NCBI GenBank assembly: GCA_903874955.1
Contig: CAIQTY010000018.1
Span: 1 to 34,552, forward strand
Direction of reading: 5' to 3'
DNA: 34,552 nucleotides
Source of the DNA: an uncultured Alphaproteobacteria bacterium
GTDB taxonomy: Bacteria; Pseudomonadota; Alphaproteobacteria; Paracaedibacterales; CAITNM01
Numbering within the stretch: position 1 is the stretch's first letter; every line of letters begins with the position of its first letter. A program made the position numbers and the translations under genes. Shown here one piece after another: positions 18,010 through 26,672 of the stretch. Below the pieces are notes generated by a model. The model did not search any database. It was not told the DNA's origin and was given only the letters and a program-made list of their open reading frames with translations.

Positions 18010-18990
18010 ATGATGACTAATCCAGTATCAATTCATTCAATGAAAATCCTAGAAGCAGGACGGCAAGTGATTATTCAAGAATCAACAGCTCTTGTTGATT
18101 TAGCAGCGAGTCTTGATGAAAACTTTACAAAAGCTGTTGAATTATTATCTGAAAAAAAGAGCCGCGTTATCGTAAGCGGCATTGGTAAAAGTGGCCAAGT
18201 TGCAAAAAAAATTTCTTCAACTTTTGCAAGCGTTGGTCAGCCGGCATTTTTTGTGCACCCGGCCGAAGCTAGCCACGGGGATCTGGGGATGATCACCCCA
18301 GACGATCGGCTTTTATTGTTATCCCATAGTGGTGAAACTAGTGAACTCAGGCCAATGCTTGACTATAGCAGGCGTTTTCATATTCCGCTGGTTGCGATTA
18401 CCTCTAGGGAAAATAGCAATTTAGCAAGTGTTGCGGATATTACGCTCTGTTATCCAACTGTGCCAGAAGCTTGTCCCATGGGGCTGGCGCCGACTACCTC
18501 TACCACCATGATGCTCGCCCTTGGTGATGCCCTAGCAATTGCAACCCTGCACACCAGAAGCTTTAATGCAACGGATTTTCGCACCTTTCACCCGGGTGGA
18601 AATTTAGGCAAACAGTTATCCAGAGTGCGTGACTTTATGCATACTGATGATCGGCTTCCCCTTGTTCAACAAGGTACCCTCATGCAGGAATGCCTGATTA
18701 GAATGAGCTACTATGGCTTTGGTTGCGTTGCCATTGTCGATGAAAGCGGCAGTATGGTTGGGATTATTACTGATGGAGACTTGCGCCGCCATATGCACGA
18801 AGGCTTGCTGCAAGATAAAGTAGAGGCGATTATGAATCCATCGCCTAAAATTATCGCTCCAGATATTCTAATGGCGGAGGCTCTAGCAATTATGCAAGAT
18901 AAGTCAATTACCAGTTTATTTGTTGGCTCAAAAGAAAAACCTATAGGAATTTTGCATATCCATGACTGTCTACGCGCTGGAATTATTTAG
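18010..18990 (+). CDS. kdsD: Arabinose-5-phosphate isomerase (KpsF/GutQ family)
   Basis: The product (326 residues) interconverts ribulose 5-phosphate and arabinose 5-phosphate, the first step of Kdo synthesis for LPS. An N-terminal SIS domain shows SGIGKSGQVAKKISSTFASV, HPAEASHGDLGM and LSHSGETSEL. Two C-terminal CBS domains follow (GIITDGDLRRHMHEGLL is in the first). The family PLTMMLALGDALA-type motif reads TSTTMMLALGDALAIA. ATGs at 18010 and 18013 both fit. The seven-base gap from rnd suggests an operon. It implies the organism makes an LPS with Kdo. Confidence 0.94.
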   Translation: MMTNPVSIHSMKILEAGRQVIIQESTALVDLAASLDENFTKAVELLSEKKSRVIVSGIGKSGQVAKKISSTFASVGQPAFFVHPAEASHGDLGMITPDDRLLLLSHSGETSELRPMLDYSRRFHIPLVAITSRENSNLASVADITLCYPTVPEACPMGLAPTTSTTMMLALGDALAIATLHTRSFNATDFRTFHPGGNLGKQLSRVRDFMHTDDRLPLVQQGTLMQECLIRMSYYGFGCVAIVDESGSMVGIITDGDLRRHMHEGLLQDKVEAIMNPSPKIIAPDILMAEALAIMQDKSITSLFVGSKEKPIGILHIHDCLRAGII

Positions 18991-19036
18991 ATAATTTTGA
19001 TAGTATTAGGTTCATTTTTTTGTTGGATTGTTTTTG

Positions 19037-20197
19037 ATGTTTAGTCTTCCTGTGCGCCTTTTTTTGGCGGTTGCTTTGGCTTTTATTTTATCAAGTCAAA
19101 TTGACTCAAGTACAGTGAGTATTTTTTATACAGTCAGCCTTCTTCTTAAAGATTTACTGATGCTATTGATTCCCTTTGTGGTGTTTAGCTATTTATGTTC
19201 AGCGGTATTAAGTCTGCAAGGGCAGGCGACGGTTCTGATTTTTGGCGTTTTTGGTTTAGTCATTATCTCTAATATCGTTAATGTCTTCACAGCCTACGGC
19301 ACGGCTTGGGCTTTATTTAGTTTTTTAAAACCAGTTAACTTAGCGGCTATCAGCAATCAAAGTAGCATCGAAGCCCTATGGCGCTTTCCTTTTTCAGCGA
19401 TTTTAACCGCGGATAAAGCTATGCTTTTGGGGCTTCTTGTTGGCTTCATTGGAAATTTTACAGGGTCACGTTTTATCGTAAAGGCAATTACTTCCCTTAA
19501 AAATTGGACAACGCTTGCCTTAAACATTTTGTTCATTCCGTTTTTGCCCCTCTATGTTTTTGGGTTTGTGCTTAAGATTGGTTTTGAAGGATCTCTTGGA
19601 ACCTTGGCTACAGCCTATGCACCGGTTTTTTTTCTAAGTTTTATAACGATTCAAGTTTACCTATTCTTTTGGTATGCGGTTGGGTGTAATGGCCGTATAA
19701 AAGATACGCTCATTGCTATACGCAATATGTTTCCTGCATGGCTTACTGGTTTTAGCACAATGTCGAGTGCGGCGGCGCTTCCGGTAACACTTCAATGCGT
19801 TGAAAAAAACACCAATAATCCAACCCTTACAAATTTTGTCGTGCCGGCAACTGCTAATGTGCACATGATTGGCGATGGAATTAACATCACGCTGACTTCC
19901 CTTGCCCTACTTGGTATGTCGGGTATACCTTTACCAAGTTTTATAGCATTTTTACCCTATGTAGCAGCTTACGTAGTTACTAAATTTTCAGGAAGTGGCG
20001 TTCCCGGCGGGGGGATGATTATTTTACTTCCGGTTGTTGAAAAACACCTGGGGCTTTCCCCAGATTTGTGCAGTCTGGTTGCGACTCTTTATATTTTGCA
20101 AGATTCCCTAATGACAGCAAGCAACGTTGCAGGAAATGGCGCGCTGGCGCTAATTGCCAATAAACTATTTGCTAAAAAGTTTTCAAAGGCCAAATAA
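19037..20197 (+). CDS. Dicarboxylate/amino acid:cation symporter family protein
   Basis: This inner-membrane transporter (386 residues) belongs to the DAACS family, which takes up C4-dicarboxylates or acidic amino acids with H+ or Na+. About eight hydrophobic segments are visible. Conserved re-entrant and substrate motifs are SSAAALPVTLQCVEKN, NVHMIGDGINI, GSGVPGGGMIILLPVV and ASNVAGNGALAL. Several acidic substrate-binding positions typical of DctA/GltP differ, so the substrate cannot be assigned. I chose the ATG at 19037 over a TTG at 19028; the ribosome binding site is weak either way. Confidence 0.88.
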   Translation: MFSLPVRLFLAVALAFILSSQIDSSTVSIFYTVSLLLKDLLMLLIPFVVFSYLCSAVLSLQGQATVLIFGVFGLVIISNIVNVFTAYGTAWALFSFLKPVNLAAISNQSSIEALWRFPFSAILTADKAMLLGLLVGFIGNFTGSRFIVKAITSLKNWTTLALNILFIPFLPLYVFGFVLKIGFEGSLGTLATAYAPVFFLSFITIQVYLFFWYAVGCNGRIKDTLIAIRNMFPAWLTGFSTMSSAAALPVTLQCVEKNTNNPTLTNFVVPATANVHMIGDGINITLTSLALLGMSGIPLPSFIAFLPYVAAYVVTKFSGSGVPGGGMIILLPVVEKHLGLSPDLCSLVATLYILQDSLMTASNVAGNGALALIANKLFAKKFSKAK

Positions 20198-20206
20198 CAC
20201 AATACC

Positions 20207-20334
20207 AATTTCTAAAAATTTCAGATTAATGATCTTACTCACTTGCCTCTATGGTCAAGCCATAGAGAAACTAGAGGGAATAAACCGAGCAGTTTTCCAA
20301 GGCTAGAGCCTAGGATCCAGAAAAACGTAGCTAT
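20207..20334. repeat. Dispersed hairpin repeat, copy B
   Basis: This copy aligns with copy A (17181-17310) and lies ten bases after the symporter stop. The left hairpin is CTCTATGG (20247-20254), loop TCAAG, CCATAGAG (20260-20267). The stem differs at both arms from copy A yet remains perfectly paired. The right, inverted half at 20296-20315 has a shortened loop (TAGA) and one mismatch. Both copies share GCAGTTTTCC and AACGNAGCTAT toward the right end. Confidence 0.8.
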
Positions 20335-20683
20335 ATTTTTGCGATACAGACACCACAGATAGCCCCAAAATTTATAGAAAATGGTATAATTTTTCAAACG
20401 AAGGAGTGCAGTCTTAATAGTTGTTTCTAGGCTAACAGCTTCTTCATTTTTTTTGGAGGGGGTGAAACCGATGGCTAATGATTTCGAAACCAGTATCAAT
20501 AACGTCTTTTGTGGTTCCAACCCCAATCTAACTTAGGTACTCATTTGGGTACTAATCAATGGTACCTAGAAACAATAAAACACCCTCAAAAGGTTGACGA
20601 TGCTTTAGCTCCATCATTATTTTATTATTTTATTGGTTAATTTAAAATTAATATTAAAAAAAATATGCCATTAGCGGCTATAT
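20335..20683. other. Non-coding stretch between repeat B and the rpsT terminator
   Basis: No gene is supported in these roughly 350 bases. A 95-codon open frame on the minus strand (20239-20526) runs into repeat B and resembles nothing I know. The stretch holds a GTAC-rich segment, with GGTACT twice and GGTACC at 20535-20570, and an AT-rich part from about 20620. It looks like decayed intergenic DNA. Confidence 0.5.
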
Positions 20684-20708
20684 AAAAAACCCGCTTTACA
20701 GCGGGTTT
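20684..20708 (-). terminator. Intrinsic terminator of rpsT
   Basis: AAACCCGC (20687-20694) and GCGGGTTT (20701-20708) form an eight-base-pair stem around a six-base loop. Read on the minus strand it is followed by a short T run. It lies 22 bases past the rpsT stop. Confidence 0.88.
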
Positions 20709-20730
20709 CTTGTAGAAGCTTTACTATTCG

Positions 20731-21012
20731 TTAGGAGGCAATTTTTTTCAAATGTGCAACTAACCTAGAAACTTTGCGTGAAACAAAATTTTTGTGAATA
20801 ATGCCTGTTTTAGCAACTTTCATCATGGCACTTTCAGCGGCGACTACGGCTACTTTTGCTTCTTCAAACGAAACAGCAGGTGTATTATGCATGCCTAATG
20901 CTTTTTCAGCAGTCTTAACAGATGTGCGCATGCGTGTCATGCGGCTACGATTAACACCTGTACGACGCTCTGTTTGACGAATAGCTTTTTTAGAATTTTT
21001 ATGATTTGCCAT
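20731..21012 (-). CDS. rpsT: 30S ribosomal protein S20
   Basis: S20 (93 residues) binds the 5' and 3' minor domains of 16S rRNA. It starts MANHKNSKKAIRQTERRTGV, then NRSRMTRMRTSVKTAEKAL, the usual basic helical N terminus, and ends with the family piece IIHKNFVSRKVSRLVAHL. The gene is monocistronic, with its own strong promoter and terminator. It stands alone, as rpsT does in most genomes. Confidence 0.97.
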   Translation of the reverse strand: MANHKNSKKAIRQTERRTGVNRSRMTRMRTSVKTAEKALGMHNTPAVSFEEAKVAVVAAESAMMKVAKTGIIHKNFVSRKVSRLVAHLKKIAS

Positions 21013-21040
21013 ATATAAAACTTATTTAGATCTTGCATAC

Positions 21041-21069
21041 TTTATACGAAATCTAACCGATGCAGTCAA
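21041..21069 (-). promoter_or_regulatory. Sigma-70 type promoter of rpsT
   Basis: On the minus strand TTGACT (21069-21064) and TATAAA (21046-21041) are separated by exactly 17 bases. Both hexamers are one base off consensus. The position, 29 bases ahead of the rpsT start codon, fits a short leader. It is the best promoter visible in the window. Confidence 0.85.
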
Positions 21070-21336
21070 GATAAAAGCACGGACATGACGGGGAAATTTT
21101 AAGTTCACTGGGCCCATATTTTATGTGGATTACTTTTATTTGAATTTAATTAAATCTTCTTTTTTAAATAAAAATTAAATTAGCACCATGGTTATTTCAT
21201 TGAACTAAATATTCATGTTTTTTTTAAAATAAATTTTTTTGTATTTTTCTTGTGTATAGTTGAATATATAGTTTTATTTTGGATTATTATTGTTATATGC
21301 TTTGCTATCACAAATTGGTTAACAAGGAATTAATTA
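21070..21336. other. AT-rich divergent intergenic region before the paralog cluster
   Basis: No gene is seen between the rpsT promoter and the first secreted paralog. The DNA is very AT-rich, with long T and A runs around 21200-21250. AAGGAA at 21324-21329 is the ribosome binding site for the gene at 21337. TTAA-N7-TTAA at 21318-21332 overlaps that site and is probably chance. Confidence 0.5.
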
Positions 21337-22615
21337 ATGAAAAACAGATATATATTATGCGTAATCGTAGCATTAAATTTGGGCAGTGTTTTTGCGGATG
21401 TTTATGATGATGCAAAGCAAAGCTGGACAGATCGTTCGGCTGAGCGTAAACGATATAATCGTGACGGAACAATAGCTCCATTTACTCCAGAAAAACTCGA
21501 GCAAGAAGCTAGGGTTCGAAACTTAAGGCAAGCGGTTATTAGCATGAACTTTGAAGCTCTTAAAAGTGAAGTCAATAGCAGAGAATTTTTATAAAACATC
21601 TGTTGGTGTCAGCTTTCTTTACGGATGGTTATTGAATCAATTTAAAGAAGTTGTTACTCCATTTTACGTGGGTAAGTATTTCAGTTTTAAAGCGATGTTT
21701 GATAAACATTTAGATGAAGTATCCGCCCGCGCCAGAGATTTCCTCAGTCCTATATTTAACGAATGGGTGGAAAAGCTTGAAGTAAAGAAAGAAGACGAAA
21801 AGCAAGAAGATAAATTTGCCTTCTTATTTGATGGAATCATCCCGCTGCATTACGCAATTGAGCAGGTAAGAGCAGGGAAAGATGATCCAACAACAAAAGC
21901 ACCTTTTGAAACACCGCAAAAACTTTTCAAGGAGACGTTGTATTCACCAGAGTCCGTTAATTCAGCCACAAGAAATGTATCTGACTTAGGAGATCCGTTT
22001 GGTGGAAATTTAAAAATTGAACCGGAAAAACTAACTAGTATTAAACATTTTAATAACGTTATAACGGATATAAAAGACGGAAGTTACACATATTTAACGG
22101 ATGCACTTAACATAATTAGCCAACCTGGCTTTATTAATTTTGGATCCGCAGATGCTCAAGTGAGTAATTCATTAGACGCAAGTGCACAATTAAGTAATGT
22201 GGATGCTACAACATCTCCTACTAAATCTTTATTAGCGGGATCATCCTCAGCTAGCTTTTCATCACCATCGCCTAGAAAGCGATCATCATCTGTAATTAGT
22301 CTTCTTCTATCTCCTCAAAAAAAATCTGCAAATACTGATACTCTTGATTTGAATACCCCAATACGTGATGCTAGCGATAATAGGATTATTTTTATCAAAG
22401 ATTTAGTAGAAAACCTTATTCAAGATAGGGACAACTCATCAGTGAAAACTGTTCTTGGTTTGCGCACTCAAAAAGGGATTATTTTTGGGCCTAGTAATTT
22501 AGTAACAGGTAGAAAAGATAAAGGAGATTATGAAAAAAAACAAACTGAAATTCGTGATGTGGTCGAAGTTTTAAAGACACGACTTGAAGAACTTATTAAG
22601 CAAATTAATTCTTGA
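21337..22615 (+). pseudogene. Secreted paralog family member 1, broken by a one-base frameshift
   Basis: The ATG at 21337 opens a frame with a signal peptide (MKNRYILCVIVALNLGSVFA) and the family stretch EQEARVRNLRQAVI, then stops at 21594 right after REFL. Removing one T from the T5 run at 21586-21590 continues the frame as REFYKTSVGVSFLYGWLLNQ, which matches the two downstream paralogs, and runs to 22615 (425 residues restored). The remainder has TPFYVGKYFSF, DGIIPLHYAIEQVRAG and a serine-rich middle (SSSASFSSPSPRKRSSS). Function is unknown. It may be a real pseudogene, a sequencing error or phase-variable slippage. Confidence 0.75.
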
Positions 22616-22639
22616 TATCCCAAAACCCACTTCCCCCAA

Positions 22640-22670
22640 ATGGCAAGACCTTTCAGTCTTGCCATTTTTT
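22640..22670 (+). terminator. Intrinsic terminator after paralog 1
   Basis: ATGGCAAGAC (22640-22649) pairs perfectly with GTCTTGCCAT (22656-22665) around CTTTCA, followed by T residues to 22670. The stem and loop are nearly the same as those after paralog 2 and similar to that after paralog 3, so the terminator was probably duplicated with the gene. Confidence 0.88.
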
Positions 22671-22755
22671 ATAATATTATTTAGTGCCTGTTATTAATAA
22701 TTTTTTAATTATAAAAATATAAAATAAAAATATTCGGTTTATTTTATGGTGTTAA

Positions 22756-23781
22756 ATGAAATATATACTGGTATTGTTATTAGCGCTTGATTTTGCGAGT
22801 GGCTTTGCAGGTAATGCAGCTGAACTTAATGGTAAAATTGCTGCGGTTAAAATTTATCTTGCTACTAAAGCGAGTGCTTCTCCATTAGCAGGTTTTGATA
22901 TGGAAACTCTTAAAAAAGAAGCTAACGTCCGTGAACTTAGGCAAGAAATAATTTGCCTTACTCCTGAGGAACTTAGGGATGTAGTTAACGATTCTGCTAA
23001 CCAAGACTTTTTCAATTCATCCATGGGTATAAGCCTCATTTATGGTTGGCTGCTCAATCAATTTAAAGGAGAACCCATTACGCCTTTTTATGTCGGTAAA
23101 TATTTTGATTTTGAAGAAATGTTGAGACTTATGTGCGATAAGCTACCTGAAGATAATCCAGTGAAACAACTAATCAATTCTAAATTAGACGATTGGGCTG
23201 ATGTTTTTAATGATGATCCATTCCTATTCTTGTTTAATGGACTTATTCCGCTTCATTATGCAATTCAGCAAGCGGCCAACACTGGAAGGCTGTCATCGCC
23301 TTTTAAAGATGTAAAAGATCTTTTCGGAAAAACCTTATCTCCTTTATCGCCAGAGCAAAGAAAACTTGATCGTATGCTATGGGCTTTTAAGGAAATACGC
23401 GACAAAAGAAATACTGCTATATGTGATATACAAATTGGTAAAGAAAAATCTTCTTTTTATCCTTTGGCAAAAAGGGCAATTAAATTACCTGATTTTCTTC
23501 CTAAAGATTATACAGACGAAAATTATCCAAAAGATAAAAAAGATATAAGGGTGGAAATAATCATTTGTTTGGCGAATATACATTTTCCAGAAACTACTTT
23601 TACAACAGTTTTAAATGAGATGATAAGCGGAAGAGATCGAGGTAATCCTTTCAACAATATTACGCATAAAGGTACTCTTGTTAACTTCAAAAAGGATAAT
23701 ACGAGATATAAAAAACGTCGCGAAGCACTGAAAGAAGCATATGCAGCAGTGTTAGAAAAACTTAATCAAATGAAAAAATAA
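22756..23781 (+). CDS. Secreted paralog family member 2, unknown function
   Basis: This intact 341-residue protein belongs to a family I do not recognise. A signal peptide (MKYILVLLLALDFASGFAG) is followed by the family core: FDMETLKKEANVRELRQEII, a 20-residue spacer, SSMGISLIYGWLLNQF, ITPFYVGKYFDF and FLFNGLIPLHYAIQQA (about residues 50-175). The C-terminal half is lysine-rich and not shared with the others. The paralogs share only the N-terminal part, so the C-terminal halves may carry separate activities. LHYAI recalls an ankyrin loop, but no repeats are present. No strong ribosome binding site precedes the ATG. Confidence 0.75.
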   Translation: MKYILVLLLALDFASGFAGNAAELNGKIAAVKIYLATKASASPLAGFDMETLKKEANVRELRQEIICLTPEELRDVVNDSANQDFFNSSMGISLIYGWLLNQFKGEPITPFYVGKYFDFEEMLRLMCDKLPEDNPVKQLINSKLDDWADVFNDDPFLFLFNGLIPLHYAIQQAANTGRLSSPFKDVKDLFGKTLSPLSPEQRKLDRMLWAFKEIRDKRNTAICDIQIGKEKSSFYPLAKRAIKLPDFLPKDYTDENYPKDKKDIRVEIIICLANIHFPETTFTTVLNEMISGRDRGNPFNNITHKGTLVNFKKDNTRYKKRREALKEAYAAVLEKLNQMKK

Positions 23782-23817
23782 TAAATCGTCAACAGTTTAT
23801 TTCTCAATAATCCCTCT

Positions 23818-23851
23818 ATGGCAAGACCTTTCAGTCTTGTCATTTTTTTTT
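23818..23851 (+). terminator. Intrinsic terminator after paralog 2
   Basis: ATGGCAAGAC (23818-23827), loop CTTTCA, GTCTTGTCAT (23834-23843) form a ten-pair stem with one G-T pair. Nine T residues follow to 23851. Loop and stem match the terminator after paralog 1 except for that one base. Confidence 0.88.
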
Positions 23852-23946
23852 ATTAAAAGGCTCTCATTTAATAACTGTTTTTTATTATTAAGTTATTTTT
23901 AACATATAATCTATACCCTATAAATATATAACTTTGTGAGGTTTTT

Positions 23947-25494
23947 ATGAAATATAAATATATAGTGGGGTTAATGGTTGCCCTGAATTTGGGAAGTGTT
24001 TTTAGTCGGGAAACGCCTGAAGATACTCAGGTAGTCTTTGAAAACACTAGAGAAATAGATAATGTCAAATCCTATTTAAATAAACGGTTACCGCTGCAAT
24101 CGATAGTTTATGACATGGAAACCCTAAGACAAGAAGCCATGCTTCGCAATTACCGCCAAAAAGTTATTGGTTTAGGGGCTGAAGATCTTCAAAAAGAAGT
24201 TGAAAAAGACCATGAATTTTATAAATCTGCCATGGGAGTAAGCTTCATTTATGGTTGGGCGCTTAACCAATCGTACGAAAAAGAAATTATAACGCCTTTT
24301 TATGTTGGAAAATATTTCAGTTTTATCACGCTGTTCGAAGATTTAGTCGCACGATTAAAAACCGATGATAATAATATAAAAATATTTTTAAAAAGTCGGT
24401 TTACCCTCGGTCTGCGCGCTATAGAGGAAGATCGATTCAGGTTTTTATTTGATGGAATTATTCCGCTGCATTATGCAATTGATCAGGTTAGGGCGGCAGA
24501 TCAAAAAGTTGACTTCGTTGCGGCAGTAAACCCTGGTGCCGCGACGATTCCTTCAGTAACAACAGTTCCCGCTCCTGTACCAGCAGTTATTCCTTTGGTT
24601 GTGCCAGCGAATCCCCCTGTACAAAAAGTTGTGGCTCCCGTTATGTCACCAGCGGGATTAACAGTAAGTGCGCTAGATGTTAAAATCTCTGCAACAACGC
24701 CTGCAGGTACATCTGTAGTTTCAGCAAGCGTAAAGCCTGTGGTTGCAGCTCCAGTAGCGGCTGGAACATCAACGAATGTAAACTCTGCACCGGTTCCTAC
24801 GGCTCCTGTAGCTACAGGAACATCAACATCAATGATTGTAACGCCTGCAGCGACTCCTTCAGCCACACCAGCTGTGACTTTGGACCCAATCGTTGCTAAA
24901 TTATCTCGAGAACTTTTTTACAAAACGCTTCGCTCAAGCGATAGGGCTCATTTAGAAGAGATAGAGTCAAAAACAGGATTTGCTGAACATTTATGGGGCA
25001 TGCATCGTTTTGATAATTATACGCCATCAGCTATTGCTGAATTAAATGGTTATTGGCTTTCGGGTACCTTTGAAGGATTGCAAAAATATATGATTGCAAG
25101 GCCAGACTTAGCTAGAAACATTCCACAAGAAGTGAAAGATGTCCTACTCAGCCTACATGCACATGTTGACCGCAATTATGTTTTTAAAGGTAAAGCGCTC
25201 GCTGATCATGTTCAAATCGTTGCACAAAAAATTAATAATCAACGAAACTGGGACATCTTAAATGATGATTTCATGGATGCTACAAAGTTATCATCAAGAA
25301 ATCATCATCATTTCTTGAAAAAGCTTGTAAAAGCACACGAAGGTAATTTTAGTGATGTTATTTTACTTGGCCATTTTAACGTTTTGAAAGCTATGAAAGA
25401 TGATATTACTTTGGATGATTTATTGAGTGATCCTAGGATAAAACAAGCTGCACATGCAGCTAGGCTAGCTTTATTGAGTCACCTTGATAAGTAG
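23947..25494 (+). CDS. Secreted paralog family member 3 with low-complexity linker
   Basis: This 515-residue protein has the family signal peptide (MKYKYIVGLMVALNLGSVFS, close to that of paralog 1) and the shared core: YDMETLRQEAMLRNYRQKVI, KSAMGVSFIYGWALNQ, ITPFYVGKYFSF and FLFDGIIPLHYAIDQVRA. Residues about 188-313 are a Pro/Ala/Val/Thr linker with a repeated APVA-x-GTST. A charged, helical C-terminal domain (about 314-515) follows and is not shared with the others. GAGG just ahead of the ATG is a fair ribosome binding site. Function is unknown; export is inferred from the signal peptide. It is convergent with trxB. Confidence 0.75.
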   Translation: MKYKYIVGLMVALNLGSVFSRETPEDTQVVFENTREIDNVKSYLNKRLPLQSIVYDMETLRQEAMLRNYRQKVIGLGAEDLQKEVEKDHEFYKSAMGVSFIYGWALNQSYEKEIITPFYVGKYFSFITLFEDLVARLKTDDNNIKIFLKSRFTLGLRAIEEDRFRFLFDGIIPLHYAIDQVRAADQKVDFVAAVNPGAATIPSVTTVPAPVPAVIPLVVPANPPVQKVVAPVMSPAGLTVSALDVKISATTPAGTSVVSASVKPVVAAPVAAGTSTNVNSAPVPTAPVATGTSTSMIVTPAATPSATPAVTLDPIVAKLSRELFYKTLRSSDRAHLEEIESKTGFAEHLWGMHRFDNYTPSAIAELNGYWLSGTFEGLQKYMIARPDLARNIPQEVKDVLLSLHAHVDRNYVFKGKALADHVQIVAQKINNQRNWDILNDDFMDATKLSSRNHHHFLKKLVKAHEGNFSDVILLGHFNVLKAMKDDITLDDLLSDPRIKQAAHAARLALLSHLDK

Positions 25495-25505
25495 CTGTAT
25501 TCTCG

Positions 25506-25536
25506 TGGCAAGGCTTTTAGTGGCCTTGCCATTTTT
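25506..25536 (+). terminator. Intrinsic terminator after paralog 3
   Basis: TGGCAAGGC (25506-25514) pairs with GCCTTGCCA (25523-25531) around an eight-base loop, followed by TTTTT. The stem resembles the terminators after the other two paralogs. It starts 11 bases after the stop and separates this gene from convergent trxB. Confidence 0.87.
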
Positions 25537-25544
25537 ATTGCATT

Positions 25545-26480
25545 TTAGTGAGATAATAACTTCTCCGCTTCAAGTGCTGCCATACAGCCTTGACCTGCTG
25601 CAGTGACTGCCTGCCTAAAGATTTTGTCTTGTACATCACCGGCTGCAAAAACACCGCTGACTGAGGTGGCAGTGCTTCCAGCTGTAGTGATAATGTATCC
25701 TTCTGTGTCGCAAGCTAGGCAGTCCTTGAAAGGTTCATTCATAGGGGAATGGCCAATCGCAACAAATGCCCCATCAAATTTATGTTCTGAAATCGCGTTA
25801 GTTTTAAGATTTTTTAATTTTAGCCCAGTTAAACTTCGAAAAGGCTTATCAACGCCTAAAAATTCTTCAACAGCTGTATCCCAGATGACAGAAACTTTGG
25901 GGTTTTTGAAAAGGCGATCTTGAGCAATTTTTTCTGCCCTAAGGCTATCGCGACGGTGAATCAAGGTAACATGTGCACAGTGATTTGTTAGGTAAATTGC
26001 TTCTTCAACAGCTGAATTCCCCCCCCCAATAACGGCAACATTTTTGTCTTTGAAAAAAAAGCCATCGCAAGTTGCGCAGCCTGAAACACCATACCCACGA
26101 AAATAGGTTTCACTCTCTAAACCTAGCCATTTCGCTTGTGCACCGGTAGCAATGATTACAGTGTCAGCTGTGTAGCTTGTCGGGGTGTCGCTAGTTACAG
26201 AAAATGGACGCTTTGAAAAATCGACGTTTATAACAGACTCATAACGCATGTCCGTTCCTACATGCGCTGCTTGAGCATGCATTTGTTCCATCAACCAGGG
26301 ACCTTGAATAACATCCTTAAAACCAGGATAGTTTTCTACATCGGTTGTGATGGTTAATTGCCCTCCAGGTTGAGGGCCAAGTAGTTGAATGGGCTTTAAG
26401 TTAGCACGCGCAGCATAGATAGCGGCAGTGTAACCAGCTGGTCCAGCTCCTATAATTAAGACTTTTGTATGGTCGCTCAT
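25545..26480 (-). CDS. trxB: Thioredoxin reductase
   Basis: TrxB (311 residues) uses NADPH and FAD to reduce thioredoxin in the cytoplasm. The FAD site is GAGPAGYTAAIYAARA near the N terminus. The redox-active pair is C135 and C138 in SGCATCDGFF. The NADPH-binding motif is GGGNSAVEEA (from residue 152). The second FAD motif reads GVFAAGDVQDK, followed by RQAVTAAGQGCMAALEA. It is complete and typical in length. The start ATG at 26480 has only weak Shine-Dalgarno complementarity. Confidence 0.96.
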   Translation of the reverse strand: MSDHTKVLIIGAGPAGYTAAIYAARANLKPIQLLGPQPGGQLTITTDVENYPGFKDVIQGPWLMEQMHAQAAHVGTDMRYESVINVDFSKRPFSVTSDTPTSYTADTVIIATGAQAKWLGLESETYFRGYGVSGCATCDGFFFKDKNVAVIGGGNSAVEEAIYLTNHCAHVTLIHRRDSLRAEKIAQDRLFKNPKVSVIWDTAVEEFLGVDKPFRSLTGLKLKNLKTNAISEHKFDGAFVAIGHSPMNEPFKDCLACDTEGYIITTAGSTATSVSGVFAAGDVQDKIFRQAVTAAGQGCMAALEAEKLLSH

Positions 26481-26619
26481 TTTTAATTTTTCTAAAATTT
26501 ATTGTTAGCAGTATGCAGTTTTTTTAAAAGATGGGGAAGGCAACAAAAAATGAAAATTCGGGAATTATCCGTGGACTATAACATTGCCCACTGTCCATTT
26601 TTACCATTAATTGCTTGCA

Positions 26620-26647
26620 TTGACCTATAGGTTTTGTTAGATATAGT
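26620..26647 (+). promoter_or_regulatory. Probable promoter of rpmG and the protease gene
   Basis: TTGACC (26620-26625) and TATAGT (26642-26647) are 16 bases apart, a good sigma-70 pattern. The start codon of rpmG is 26 bases past the -10. No terminator lies between rpmG and the protease gene, so both are probably read from here. Confidence 0.7.
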
Positions 26648-26672
26648 TAATTGAATCATGTGAAAACAAGTT

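Noticed and set aside
20239..20526. A 95-codon minus-strand open frame after the symporter gene
   Set aside because: It overlaps repeat B, starts at a TTG without a ribosome binding site, and its product matches nothing I recognise.
20485..20530. GGTTCCAACCCC, which resembles a tRNA T arm, near GTAC-rich repeats
   Set aside because: No acceptor, D or anticodon arm can be folded around it, and no integrase gene is nearby.
21318..21332. A second TTAA-N7-TTAA match ahead of paralog 1
   Set aside because: It overlaps the ribosome binding site AAGGAA in very AT-rich DNA, so chance is the simplest explanation. It also shows that the ftsZ match needs caution.
23266..23290. An ankyrin repeat suggested by IPLHYAI in the paralogs
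   Set aside because: Only one such motif occurs per protein, and the rest of the 33-residue repeat is missing.
24501..24866. A 121-codon minus-strand open frame rich in Thr, Ala, Gly and Val
   Set aside because: It is the mirror of the low-complexity linker in paralog 3 and has no independent support.
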